A stretch of DNA of 64,000 nucleotides, from the NCBI GenBank assembly GCA_977006965.1, contig OZ345376.1, forward strand, positions 2,480,001 through 2,544,000, in the 5' to 3' direction. Below the pieces are notes generated by a model. The model searched no databases, had not been told where the DNA came from, and was given only the letters and a program-made list of their open reading frames with translations. Shown here one piece after another: positions 12,238 through 23,601 of the stretch (position 1 is the first letter of the stretch; every line of letters starts with the position of its first letter). This stretch comes from Phymatolithon calcareum (Eukaryota > Rhodophyta > Florideophyceae > Hapalidiales). Made by a program: the position numbers and the translations under genes.

Positions 12238-12579
12238 CTTGACCAAAATTTCAAACTCCTCCAATTCGTCCCAAAAAACAGGAAACACTTTCCCCACACC
12301 TTCCCCGTCCTCGAAAACGTCTATCGCCCTCATCTCCGGCATGGCGACGTCCTCCGTCTTCCTCGCCGGGACGGTCACTAGCTTGACTAAGATTTTAAAC
12401 TCCTCCAGTTCGTCCCAAACAACAGCAAACACTTTCTGTATGTGTTTCCCGTCCTCCAAAACATGTTTGGAACTCGTTCTCATCATAACGCTCTCCTTCT
12501 TCTCCATTCTCGACGGATTGCGGAATAAGCGCCCACCTTGACGGAAAACAGAAACTCGTTCACGTTCTACCACAGTCAC
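12217..12579 (-). CDS. unrecognised protein fragment with a 48-residue repeat
   Basis: A 144-bp unit (12238-12381) is repeated at 12382-12525, an exact multiple of codons. On the minus strand this gives two repeats containing KVF.V.WDELEEF.ILVK. Divergence between copies keeps the acidic/apolar pattern, which suggests the minus strand was once coding. The plus-strand frame is also open but low-complexity Ser/Thr. No family is recognised, and the fragment lacks clear ends. Confidence 0.35.
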   Translation of the reverse strand: MTVVERERVSVFRQGGRLFRNPSRMEKKESVMMRTSSKHVLEDGKHIQKVFAVVWDELEEFKILVKLVTVPARKTEDVAMPEMRAIDVFEDGEGVGKVFPVFWDELEEFEILVKVFSSFS

Positions 12580-12801
12580 ACAAAAGCTCTTCCGATATAT
12601 TCCCCAATCTATAAAACGTGTTCCGAGCCCATTTCAGTCATGTTTGTCTTGCGCGTCTTCTTCCCCAAACAAGTGACTACCTTGTCCAAAAACGTAGCCT
12701 CGTTGTTTTCTCCGATCCAGACGACAAGACCTCCGCGAACACGATATGTCGCAATATAGAGAGCCATCAAAGACTAACAAATCCCGATTCTATTTTCGGG
12801 T

Positions 12802-13035
12802 GGGGGGACTGGCGCCATTCGGAAAATTTATCTGAAAAAAAGAATGAGCGGGGGGGCTGGCTCCAGGCTTTTGGGCACTGTGGAAGATCCTTCCAAATTT
12901 TATTGTTTTGTCAGGTTTGGTCATGGCGTCAGCCTCCACAAGGTTGTTTTCTTTTAATAAGTTGCGAACCCAGTTCCCCACTCGGCGACAGTCCCCCCAG
13001 TGAGTGACACTAAATTTTAATTTACCTCGGCTCCT
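12802..13035. mobile_element. small inverted-repeat element E3 (degenerate)
   Basis: The left side has ggggggactggcgcc (12802-12816), a 34-nt A-rich spacer with ctgaaaaaaaga, then ggggggctggctcc (12851-12864). The right side has ggcgacagtcccccc (12984-12998), an AT spacer with ctaaattttaattt, then a weak ggctcc. The plan and spacer lengths match elements E1 (37673) and E2 (39377). The right half has decayed. Confidence 0.5.
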
Positions 13036-13079
13036 CCTCTGGCGAGAGAGCAATCGTATTTTATGTTTGATTTTGGGCC

Positions 13080-14790
13080 GGGCGCGAAAAATGTGGTGCG
13101 CGCGTGGTACCGTTGGACACGTCTTCAGTAGCGCTTTCGAAGGGTACCGAGCGCGCAAGTCTGCGCGAAGAAGTTGGTGCGTCAAGCTCGCCCGTTTATC
13201 CAAAAGTAACTAAAAAATAGGATTCTAAATTTATTGCAGTGAAATGGAACTGTAATTTTGGGCCTACTAATTTTTTAATCCTATTTTTTAATTATTTCTG
13301 GACGCATCTTCCGGGTTCTGGCGCACCATGTTCTCCGTTTACGCGCATTTTCACAGTGGATACCGATCTTCTCGTGAGGATGAGACCTTTGTAGTGGTAC
13401 CATATGCGTAAGTCTGCGTTAGCGGGAACTTGTTGCGCCAATATCGGCGCGCTCCTTTGAAAAAATTAGAAAATTAACCTCTTCTATTCGCTTTTGTTTT
13501 GATATGAGTCTCAAAGTAGGATCTTAATACCAATAGATTGTCGGAAAGTAGTCTAGGAGCACCAAAGATATTTTTCCATAAGGATTCGGAGACGAAATGT
13601 AATTGGCCTGCATTTGTCAGTTTCTGTTGTTATTGGTTGAAAGATGTGACAAGTGGAATCTTCATGATTTTCATTGGCACTCGAAACACAGACAAGGCAC
13701 GTGACAGTAGTTGCAAGAGGATGGTCTATCCAATGAATTCTCGCCACTGAGTCATTGGTGGGGGACATGTATATATCCAATCAACGTAAAGCATGAGTCG
13801 CGGAAGTTTCTGGGGAGTGTAAACGTGCGAAATAAGTTACGTAACTCAAATGAGGCAAGAAGTGCTCGTCATGAGGATCAAATTTGCATTGACCAATGGA
13901 ATTCGTGGAAATCTATTCTGGATGTGGAGCTTTCAGCCAGTTCTGATACAACTCAACATGCACAGTAACACACTGTTCCCATCATTAGGTATATTCAATC
14001 CTGACTTCTGGGTCCAAAATGAGCCACGTACTCAAACAATCGACAAATCCAAATCTGACCATATTAAAATTGTTTCTTCTGGGTCTTCGTTTTTTGCCTC
14101 TACAGAGCACCCACTCCAAATGGTCTCTGTGCGCGGACGCAGAAGTCACAACTTGCGAAAACAGGCTGGAAACGCGGACCCAGAAGTAACAAACTTCCTC
14201 AGCGTTTCCCAATGGCAACCAAACGCCACAACCACTGTCCCATCATCTTCAACATCCTGCTCCACGGGAAATGTCCCCCAAATATTATTCGAAAATAGAA
14301 ATCAAATTTTATGATAGCATAGCAGTCGTAAGATACTAATTTTAATTATTTTTGACCAGATTCCACGGTTTTCCGCCCACGAACTTCCCGTTTGCGCAGA
14401 GATAGCGATCTCTTCGTCTTGACGAGACCTTTCGAACGGTACGAAGCCCGTAACTCTGCGCGGACGGGAAGTTGGTGCGCGGAAAACCGTGGAATTGGGC
14501 CAAAAGTATATAAAAAATAGGATTCCAAATTTAAATTGACAACTTGGCCCAAAAAAAGTGGCCGCCAATTTTGCCGGCCAAAAATCAAAATCCTATTTTA
14601 TATATATTTTTGTGTACGCTCCCAGGTTTTCGGCGCACTAACTTCCCGTTCCCGCAGAATTGCGCGCTTATACCGATCTCTTCATCTCGATGAGACATTT
14701 CAAGCAGTACCAAGTGTTTAACTTTGCGCGAACGGTAGATTGGTGCGCCAGATCCGCACGCTGCTCGGAAAAAGTTTGTGAAAAAGTAAT
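13080..14790. repeat. nested fold-back repeats
   Basis: GC-rich modules of 30-40 bp alternate in orientation. At 14360-14495, ttccacggttttccgccc...aacttcccg faces cgggaagttggtgcgcgg...accgtggaa around a 60-bp core. Related modules recur at about 13130-13190, 13320-13440, 14615-14665 and 14715-14760. Between modules lie AT spacers with aaaaaataggatt and its complement. 13230-13790 is copy B of the dispersed repeat at 9190-9850. No coding content seen. Confidence 0.7.
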
Positions 14791-16805
14791 TTTTTCTCCA
14801 ATCTGATTCGTAATTAATATGTCATTCAGAATAGTTTTGAGCATCATTCTCATTGGCTTTAATCACATTGGGCAGGCGAACAATATGCTGCCATAGGGAA
14901 TTGATGCGTGCACGGTAGCAGTTGGTTCCGCCACTACTCTCTCGCCATAAGACTTATGCGAGCAACTGTAAACTGTACTCAATTATTATCTATTTCAATC
15001 TTTGGATTATAAATATTTTTTGATGTTTATATAACGTTATTAAAAAAGGGTTGTTTAGTATAAGTAAACTATAACGTACACGTGTCTTGCAATACACTGC
15101 GGAATGTCGAGAAAACGTAATTCTATAAGTTTATTTGCATGCTGGAAAATATCTCAGCTCGAAGAGAGGTTGCAATTTACTTCCACATGAAGTAGCGTCA
15201 CCAATGTTTTCCCAAAGTTTAATTAATGTATGCATACCGGGTAGCAATGTTCAAGGTTAGCTGCGATGAGATAAAAGAAGGTTCCCATATCATTGTGTTT
15301 TCTTTTTGAAATGGGGTTAAACTGGATCTTCAATACGTCCCATATTCTCTGATTGCCCTTTTGTTCTCAAGAATGATGTTTCACTTTTCTGAATATTCTA
15401 AACTCGTAAACCACATGTGGTACGATTTGAAACTGTGTGGAAGTATTTATTTTAGTTTTCTGTCCACTCCAGAATCACAAGCGAAAGTCTGTAATCAAGA
15501 GGCTTTCACTTGAGTTTGTGAAGGAAGAGCTAAGTCCTAATATCTAACTGATATTGCCATCGGTCTTGACATGAACACGGTGTCTGTTACTTAACAAGCT
15601 CCAGATAACTGTGGGCAGACGAGATCTACTTTCTTGTAAAATACTGTTCTCTAGCTTAGTGGAGTAATCATCCTTGACAGGTCAATAGATTATCACAGTA
15701 AGATTGTGTGGAACTCCCATTTTCAACTTCGCGAGACTAGCAAATGTTACCGTAAAAACAAATTGAGGGACTGTATGCGATGTTCAAAACGATCAGGAGT
15801 AAGACGAGGAACAATGGAAGGCGAAGATTTGCTAAAAATGATGGCCTCGAGAGAGGCTCTTCAAAAGCGCTCCGCGCTCTTAGTGAGCGGCGACGCGGTC
15901 ACGCGTGACAATCTCGCGACTGCTTTCGGACATGCATGACGTGACATATTTGTCACGATAGGATAATTACAATAAAAATATAGGATAGTAATCGGTCTTG
16001 GCCGAGGTCTCAGTGACATAATGTATGATAGATTGTGACGTGACGTGTAACGTGTAACTGAGGAACCGTAACGAGGAGGAATAGTGTATGATTGATTAAC
16101 GGAGGAGCGATATGATGGGTTTGTATGATATTGTCTATGTGTCTGTGGTTGATAAGGGGTGTTTATCACGTCACATGAGTAACGTCAGTGACTGTTCGTC
16201 ACAAACTCGATGGGGAAACGCACATATTCTGCTGCGTAGCGAATGTCTCTCCGCTGTTCGCTTCTGTACAGGTTACTCTTGCGGAATTTGAAAAGCTCAT
16301 TCCGAAGAAAGTGTTTTGCAATGATACACTGCACTTATTCAAGAAAAGCAGACGGGAAAGTGTATCCAAGCGGCATCTATTGATGGAGGCACAGTTATTC
16401 ACGTAAGCCATCGCCCATGGACAGACCGTTTGTATACGGATTTCATTGTACAGCGTACATGGAACGAGGAGCTGCCTGTGCCGATCAGGGCATTGTCATA
16501 GAGCATTCGTGCTCTTCGTCGACCACTAGGATCTAAGAAGAAGACAAATCAACAACTAATTTTTCTTTTACTTTCGCCATACTCACTCATGCATTCCAAA
16601 GCCCAAACTTCGTATTTATATGGCTTAAATTTGGCGGCTCTTGGCCATGCCCAGAACGGACTCTTCCCTCTGGCCTCACGCCTGACAGATCTTTAATCAG
16701 TTTCCTGTCTTGGCTGGAGCCGCTGCGAGCTCATTATTGCCATATTCAACGCTCCTACCGCCTTAAAATCTACGCACAACAACTGGGCTTCTTCTCCTCA
16801 GTGTC
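14791..16805. other. no recognised gene; GTGAC/TCAC-rich stretch
   Basis: AT-rich DNA. Around 15930-16210 there are many gtgac, gtcac and acgtgac words on both strands, as in a promoter or LTR-like segment. A plus-strand piece at about 15815-15939 (EGEDLLKMMASREALQKRS) looks coding but is short and unrecognised. Confidence 0.4.
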
Positions 16806-17381
16806 CTATGGCTGACTAGTTACACGACCAGGCGCCGGCAGCACCTTGACATCGTGTTTCTGACTCTCCGATACTTCCATCTTCATCTGAGAGCAATGAC
16901 CCGGAACGAAAAACGCCGGGGCGACGGCCGGCACCTTTATATCTCGTTCCTGGCTTCGAATCATCTCCATTCTCGTCTGACTCTCCTCGTTCAGCACGTA
17001 CAACATCTGCGCGATAGTCGCAGCCAAGAATTCGAGACTGCTTTTCATCTGCTTTTCCTTACTCGTGAGCTGTTTCACTAGGGCGCGCTGCTGTGCGGCC
17101 TCGCGCACTGCCTTCTTTCGCTCTACCAGGGTTCAGGATAGCTCAGCGGCATATGGGTCACGCTCAATGACGATAGTTTCGAGTGTGTGGGCTTGCTCTC
17201 TCTTTAGGACTTCCTGGTAGACTCGAGTCGCGGCAGCGGATTTGCGGTTCTTCAGCAGTCGACGGTTGTACTTCTGCGCATAAGACAGTGCACCGGGCGA
17301 CCCGGGAACTGGAATCTCGGGCTCCTCGGTGGCTTGCATGCGCTTGAAAGTCTCGCGGGCCTCTATCGAATTGGAGAACAT
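16806..17381 (-). pseudogene. bZIP-like protein, one in-frame stop
   Basis: Starts at a real ATG (17379-17381). Residues about 32-62 read KYNRRLLKNRKSAAATRVYQ and on through EVLKREQ, which has the NxxSAxxxR basic-region signature of bZIP DNA-binding proteins. Heptad-like helix follows (KQLTSKEKQMKSSLEFLAA). A TGA at about residue 83 interrupts a frame that stays open on both sides to 16806. The rest is hydrophilic, with two similar QxRDIKV and QKHDVKV repeats. The leucine zipper is weak. It may be a host transcription factor relic or a TE-borne DNA-binding protein. Its start lies 40 bp from a divergent plus-strand start at 17422. Confidence 0.5.
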
Positions 17382-17421
17382 GAAGCCTAGTTCTTATGAG
17401 TGCTGAGAAGCACCATAAGTT

Positions 17422-18039
17422 ATGGAAGACCAACAAGAGCTGGTTCCTGTTTCTACCATCGTGTCTCTTGGTGTCGGCAAGATATCTCTTGACAAACGAA
17501 AGCTTGCTGGAAGACTTCTTGCCAAAGTCGCCAAAACTTATGGGCTACCGGATCCGGTACAAGTTGCACCTGAAAACAGAACTCTCCTCATCAACGGATT
17601 GCACACCTATTCAAGACTCCCACATTTTGAGTCAGAGCCGCATAAAATGATGAACGGAATGATTGCAGCGTTGCGCTGGGTATACCGCAATACTGGCCAT
17701 ATTGCCTCCTCGAGTGTGCGTTCTGATGGTCATGTTCGCGTTGCTCATGGAAATCCGCTGAAGGGAAATGTTAACATCAAGGAATTTCGAAAGCATCAAT
17801 GAAACAAACTCGAAAAAATCGGAAATGTTGTCAGATCCGCTCCTCCTTTGTCATCAGAACAGATCATTGACCATGGCAAGCGCTTTCTTGTCAATGCTGC
17901 AAAAGGCGACATTGACAAAAGGGATGTCATGCTTCATGCTGATATGCTCACTGCAATGACAATATCACACCTGAGGCATTCGCATCTACGAGACGTCTTC
18001 AGCTTAATCGCTGTCATATCAACTTTACTTCTTCATTGA
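17422..18039 (+). pseudogene. unrecognised protein of about 205 aa, one in-frame stop
   Basis: Starts at ATG 17422 and runs open for 126 codons to a TGA at 17800-17802, then continues in the same frame to a stop at 18037-18039. Notable stretches are LDKRKLAGRLLAKVAKTYGL, HKMMNGMIAALRWVYRNTG, and, after the stop, GKRFLVNAAKGDIDKRDVML. Composition and frame length argue for a once-real protein. A second frame continues coding-like sequence after 18000 (ITPEAFASTRRLQLNR), so the gene was longer. I do not recognise the family. It is divergent from the bZIP-like relic, so the two may share a promoter and an element. Confidence 0.45.
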
Positions 18040-18281
18040 GTTGTGGTGCTTTACGCCGCGTGACAGCAGACGCTGTAAATTGCTTACAAGTGGTTCACAC
18101 CTCATGCGTTGAAAAGCTGATACTGAATATCAAATTCGCAAATTCTACTGTTGCACGCAGTGGATTCGACATGGCTGCGATGCATAGGTTACGCGCGGGC
18201 TGAGGACCTTCATAATTAATGTTCATGGAAGATATTGTTTATTCCGCAATTCTCACTGCTTTTGTCTTTCCGGGACTGTTC

Positions 18282-18956
18282 CTATAGCTCCGTAGTCCTA
18301 TGCGTATCAATTTTGTCTACACTTTCCAGTATTGCTGGTAAAATACCAGCTCCTGCCTCAGCGCGTATGCAACGACTGCATTGGCACCTTAGAATTGTGT
18401 TGCCAAATTCTATAAAATTCCCGTCTTCAACATTCCAAACATCCATTTTCTCTCGATAAACCGCTCGTAGATTAATGAACATTGCTTTTACAATTATGAA
18501 GGGCATAAGGCTTGATCGATCGAGGAATCTAACGTGATTCCTTGATATCGCCCAGCTTGCATTGACAGCTTGTGCGCTTGACGTTCTGTGATCATCCATG
18601 GACTTGTAACTGTCGGGCTCGAGCACGGAAGGGCAGCTCTGAGATTTGTAGTGAAATCGATCACAACACAGCTTCGTCTGTTGTAGCACCCAATGTGTTC
18701 TGAGTGCGGCAGAGCTCGATAAATTATATGCATTATCGTTGTACACAGTTTCTGGAAGCCTGTCAAATCGCGTAAATAAAACAATGCTGTGGACAAACTC
18801 TCGCTTGCATTCATGGCAGACACCCCCAGTAGCTTGGGTTTTGACAGACGCAGTGCACAGCAAAGAGGCCATGTGTGTGCGACTTTGATTTCTTGTACAT
18901 CTTCTCGCAGCTCTTTGTACAACTGTCAGTATCCACCTCTGGGTGTGCGTTAGCAT
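18282..18956 (-). pseudogene. KDZ-like (Kyakuja/Dileera/Zisupton-type) transposase C-terminal fragment
   Basis: Residues from about 45 read VCHECKREFVHSIVLFTRF, then LPETVYNDNAYNLSSS, CCDRFHYKSQSCP, RTSSAQAVNASWAISRN and IVKAMFINLRA. This order (YDNA-type acidic motif, DRFHY..H-like motif with cysteine, then a helix ending in N-L) is that of KDZ-superfamily transposases, which act on DNA with an RNase H fold. The glutamate expected in the last catalytic block appears as SSAQ. Upstream minus-strand frames at 19162-19811 and 20436-21455 may hold the N-terminal half, but frames change. Probably inactive. Confidence 0.55.
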
Positions 18957-19161
18957 TCAAGCAACGAATCCGGGGCCGAAACAGCGGTCGACCTGGACAG
19001 AAGTCACAACTATTTAGCGCTACTTCAGAACCAAATTGGGAGGAGCCATTTGCAACGGCCTCGGTATACTTGAAGTTTTATTCTTCTGCTTCATCGGACC
19101 TTCCCGTCTCAAACCTGCTGTCATAGGTCTTCTTCGTCTCCACAGCTTCGTCTAAAACATA

Positions 19162-21455
19162 TCACATGATCTTAGAAACGTTTCGCAGCACCATGAAAGA
19201 GCCGCGACAGTTCCTTACAAGCGATTTTTGCTCTATACAGTACGTCGAAATTCCGATAGAAAGGCGAGCTGCAGACGTACAATGTGGATACAGATTTCTT
19301 GCTTCTTCTAGGACCACTTCGAAGACAGCTTCGAAAAACTGACGGAAAATATGTGGCTGATGTTCTTTTTCAGGGGCGTTTAGCGACATCTCGGCAGCAT
19401 CCCAGTCTGAATTGCGCGCCTTTTCCTTTCCGATTGCCACAGTAAACATACCCTGTGTGTCTGCCTTTTTTGCCGATGAGCAAAAGTTCTCGAGAACCTT
19501 CCTGATCATTGCGTTTTGAAGGATGAACTGAAGCCTTGAGGCCCTGGTCGCAGAGCGGACTGGTACTGCAAGACGGTCGAATTGAGGTAGACTTCCCAGA
19601 ATCCCTGTGGCAGTGCCATCCATTACGATACCTCGAAGGCGACCACTGCTGTTCTCATATCCGTCACATCGGAAAATTTTGATACTTCTTCTCCTTCCGA
19701 TATAGATAAAGTGCGAAGGAAAGCAGCAAACGCTGAGCTCGAGCTTCTTCTTGCACTTTTTAGATTATCTCCCCATCTGAAAACATTCAGTGTTGGACTT
19801 TCCCCGAACAACTTCGAAAGATTATAAGCGGTTCTAAGCGTCCCTCCGAGACCAGCTATGTGTTACATCACGAGAAGAGGAAGAATGATTCGAATTGATG
19901 AATCGCAAGAGAACTGGGATTGGCAGCTTGGACATACCCTGAGGTGATCCTTGACCTTAACCTGCTCGAAGGTTTTCTTCCCATGATAGAAGTATCAAAT
20001 CCGTGACAGAGCGTGTATCAGAGGCACATGACAGTAATGGACTCCTCCGGGTGGAAAGGTACTTGTTGATTTCATCGAGAGAGTCTCCATCAGCGTCACT
20101 TGGACACTCGTCAGAATTGTCTTCGTTTCTATCTATCTCCGGTAGAAGCGCTGCTGCATACGATGGACCTCGAATTGCTACTAGAGCAGATGGCGCATGT
20201 TCGCAGTGCCGGAGACTGTCTGCATTTCTGGCATTGCAGGCGAATATCATCATCCGATTTCGATCCTCGGTACTGCAGGACCGGAATGTCGCCAGGTTTC
20301 CGGTAACCCCAAAATCAGATTAAGATTTTCCGCAGGAGTTTGTTCTTATGCGCCCCGCCGTCTCTGACAAAACAAAAGATAGCATCGCGAACGGATAGAG
20401 CGAATTGAAGGTTATTGGAGTGAACGCAATCAGCTTCACCATCCTCCTAGCATGCACAAAAAATACAGATGTATACTTAGCATTCGCACCTTTCCAGACA
20501 GTATCGCACACAAGCAGCCTTCCGTCAACCGTTTTTGTTCATCCTCGACCAATATGAATAGCGTTTTGGACCTCCAGCCATTGAAACGCGGAAAAGCGCA
20601 CATGGAAACCAAACGACGCTTGAAAAAAGAATGGGGAACATGCATGGCATATTTGTTTGAATCAGACTGGGAATCAGTCGATAGTTTTCTTAGCAGACTG
20701 GAAATAGTGGTTTGCAAGGTTATTAGAGTGTCCGGGGCTTGTTGTCGAAGAATGGTCTTTCCTCCGTGAGATCTTGGGCTCATCTCTTGCATCACAGGAC
20801 TCACTAGCGGCACAAAAGATGATCGATTCACAGTATCAGAGCTGTCCGAATTCAAATCGTCAGGTGTGTACGTATAGCCATTAATCGAAATTGGAATAGT
20901 GTCGTCTTTGATTCGGAACGTCTTGTAGTCATTGTCATTATAAACAGGCATAGCGCGAGACAGCGTTCTCAACTTCCCCTGCCCGGTTTGACAACTTCGT
21001 AGCGGACTGGCCCTACATATGGAGAGATTCCTGATCTTTGAATTGCCGTTTCGCTGATTGCCGATGGTACTGGTCGGAATGGGATGAATAAATGACGCAT
21101 CCTCTCCCCATCAGAGGTTTCAAGCGACTCAGCTGCACACCGGAATGAAATTTCGCAGTCATCTCCGCGACCGCTGGGGAGGAAGTACATAACTCAAAGC
21201 CGCCGGTCCATTGCTTTGGAGCTAGCTTTCGAATAGGTCACAGCAAATAAAGGGACGGGGGTGATTGGTTTTCCCAGATGATGGTGTCATTTGGATCAGT
21301 GTCACAGATATCAGGTGTAGTACAGTTCTGGGCAATTGGTTAGGGTATGGCGGGGAAGGAGAATTTGAAGCCATAGAAGATACAAGTGCAGACGTGTACC
21401 TGTACCTTGCTCCAAAAGATGGATATCGTCGACGAAGGCCGCTTTCATAACTCAA
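19162..21455 (-). pseudogene. possible upstream parts of the KDZ-like element, unrecognised
   Basis: Minus-strand pieces at 19162-19623 (FRQFFEAVFEVVLEEARNLY), 19623-19811, 19957-20253 (DRNEDNSDECPSDADGDSLDE, acidic), 20436-20972 and 20969-21190 look coding in composition but are in different frames. They may be exons or relics continuing the transposase at 18282. No domain is recognised. A plus-strand frame at 20452-20769 overlaps and is less convincing. Confidence 0.25.
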
Positions 21456-22163
21456 AGTCAGAGCCTCGTCTCATCATGACTACTCCACATCAGAGCTCAA
21501 CCATCGCTGCGCATGTTGATTGCTTTCAGACCCGAGCCTTAAATGCGGTTCTTTCGCACGAGGTGGGTCAATCTTCAGAAATCAAGAAGAAGGTCGTGAC
21601 GCTAGGAGAAACAACGGCTCTGATGGATTTAAGGATGGCTCTGAACCTTCTACTGCCAGAACGAAGACAATGACCCTATTATCCCTCTTCTGTCCACACC
21701 CTGGCTCACAGATCGTACTGAGCGCTGCGCTGCGCTTTTCCTACCGAATGAGGAGCTCAAAGACCGCAGCGTTATGCTAAGTGTATCAACAATACATATC
21801 GCATGCGAAACATAACCAGAGTTTAACCGATTTAAGACGGATATTTTTAATGTGCATGAGGCTGCGCAAGCGCTGCAGATGTTGTTCGGATCATCCGGTC
21901 ATGTTCACGTTATCTTCGAGAAAGAGATCTAATCGAGGGATGTAACTTCTACTTATGTGCAGCCAGCACCTCATTGCAGGAGCAGAAGAGCACAGGTAAT
22001 CGACGGGTATCTATCATGCCGGTCTTTTCCATTTCTTGATGAGGAGTTTGAGGATCCAGTAGCACATGCCACTTTCGCTTCTCAGTTTGTAAGCCTCTTC
22101 ACAAACGATGAGTAACTCCCATCGACAAGGAAACCGGAGTGCGTCTCGAAAGCCCAGTCTGCC

Positions 22164-22601
22164 TTGAGCCTCCTGGAATTGTTCACCGATTTAAGCAGGA
22201 GACTCGATACCACCAGACTTCCGAGCAATTTCCCTCCTGAAGTGCCTGATATAGTTGTTGCTTCCACGCTCTACTCAAAATTGAAGAAGCTGGGAAGTAG
22301 AGATTTGGCTAAGGGTTACGGTGGATTTTTGTTGAAGCTTCAGGCTAAGGCTAAGTCTAGGGGATGCCAAGATTATTCCGGCTCTATTGTGTACAAAACG
22401 TTGACGCCGGAGTGGCTCAGAGTCCGAACGAATATTCTTGTGGGCAAAAGAGGACATGAAAAGCTCCCATTTGTGACAGGCAAGATGCCCAATAAGCGAT
22501 TTTGTGAAATTCGAGTTGGGCGCTGCATCTGCTGCGCAATATTAGTCGAATGGTTAAAGCAGGAGCCTGTAACAATATCCATTCTCCTTCAGGAGATATA
22601 G
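22164..22601 (+). pseudogene. unrecognised open fragment upstream of the ULP1-like protease
   Basis: A 145-codon frame without an ATG at its start. It has hydrophobic/basic segments (SKLKKLGSRDLAKGYGGFLLKLQ) and a cysteine pair (RCICC). It lies on the same strand as the protease remnant at 22921 and could be its N-terminal region or a separate ORF of the same element. Confidence 0.3.
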
Positions 22602-22920
22602 AAGTCTTGTGTGGCGATCTCGAAAGACGAAATTGCAAACATGGTCAATTCAAGTTGCGAATCTGTCCATAATGATTCAGACCACTCTCGAACTAATCGG
22701 AACAGCAGAACTGGTTCTTGCGAGAATGCCCCGATGCATAATGCAGAGCCTGGGAACGCAACGATCCCAATAGATACGGTGCCCGATTTCCCAGAAATGA
22801 GCATGTTTCAAACCATGTTCCAGGATCTTCGACGTGTTCTAAGGTTGTTCCGGCATCGATTCTAGAACGCAAGGCGAGCAAGAAATTACTTCTTAATTAC
22901 GTTTCTCCAGATGCCATGCG

Positions 22921-23601
22921 TTGCACCATACCGGTGCCTGTTGGATGCTCCCTTACCATTTCAAGCGCTCTAATGCCTCACAAGAGTCCCGGGAGAGAAA
23001 GTCCCTGTTTGAAGCGCGTGGTGAAGACCTATTGGGAAAATCAGGTCCCAATAGCGTAAAGCGAGCCGAGGGTGTGCCGGACAGGGGATTAATGCCCTGC
23101 GCAAACAACTACGGGTCTTTTCCTGATATTGAGGATGACCTCAAGCGGGAGCTGCGAAGGCTGTATCAAGGGAAGTGGCCTAGAAACACTATCATCAACA
23201 ATTTTCTTGGTCTCCTTCATTCCGATGCCGTTGTCGTGTTTAATTTTTGGTTCTAACACTGGGGATTGATCCATGTGGATAGGTCTACCGCTGAGGTGAC
23301 GCTCTGCCCTTCTTTCGAATATATGAGATCGTTTACTGATGCCCCCGTCAAAGTGGCCAAATGGTGCACCATTCTTCGGGACCACGATAATCTTCAGTCA
23401 TGGCCATCCTACTGGAAAGCAAACTGTGGCTAAAAAACAAAGGAACAGGATAACCTTTTCGAATGCGGAGTTTATGCGTGCGTAAAAGTCTTTTACCTTG
23501 CCAACAGTCTACGTTCTGAAGATATCTGCCTTCAATACTTCTTGCCTGCGATACAAGATATGGTAAAGCATTCTATCAAGCACAGTACCGATAACAAGTA
23601 G
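22921..23601 (+). pseudogene. ULP1/SENP-type C48 cysteine protease, two in-frame stops
   Basis: One frame runs from 22921 to TAG 23599-23601 with TAA at 23254-23256 and another near 23430. GKWPRNTIINNFLGLL fits the W-x-D-x-x-I substrate-cleft motif. HWGLIHVDRST right after the first stop holds the catalytic His. QDNLFECGVYACVKV after the second holds the catalytic Cys and the oxyanion Gln. C48 peptidases cleave SUMO-like proteins and are often carried by DNA transposons. The spacing between the first motif and His is shorter than usual. The remnant lies beyond the KDZ-like fragment on the opposite strand, which suggests one decayed element. Confidence 0.65.

Noticed and set aside
16806-23601. 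Alternative genetic code with stops read as amino acids
   Set aside because: All three stop codons interrupt relic frames, while the three long intact genes end normally and do not use stops internally.
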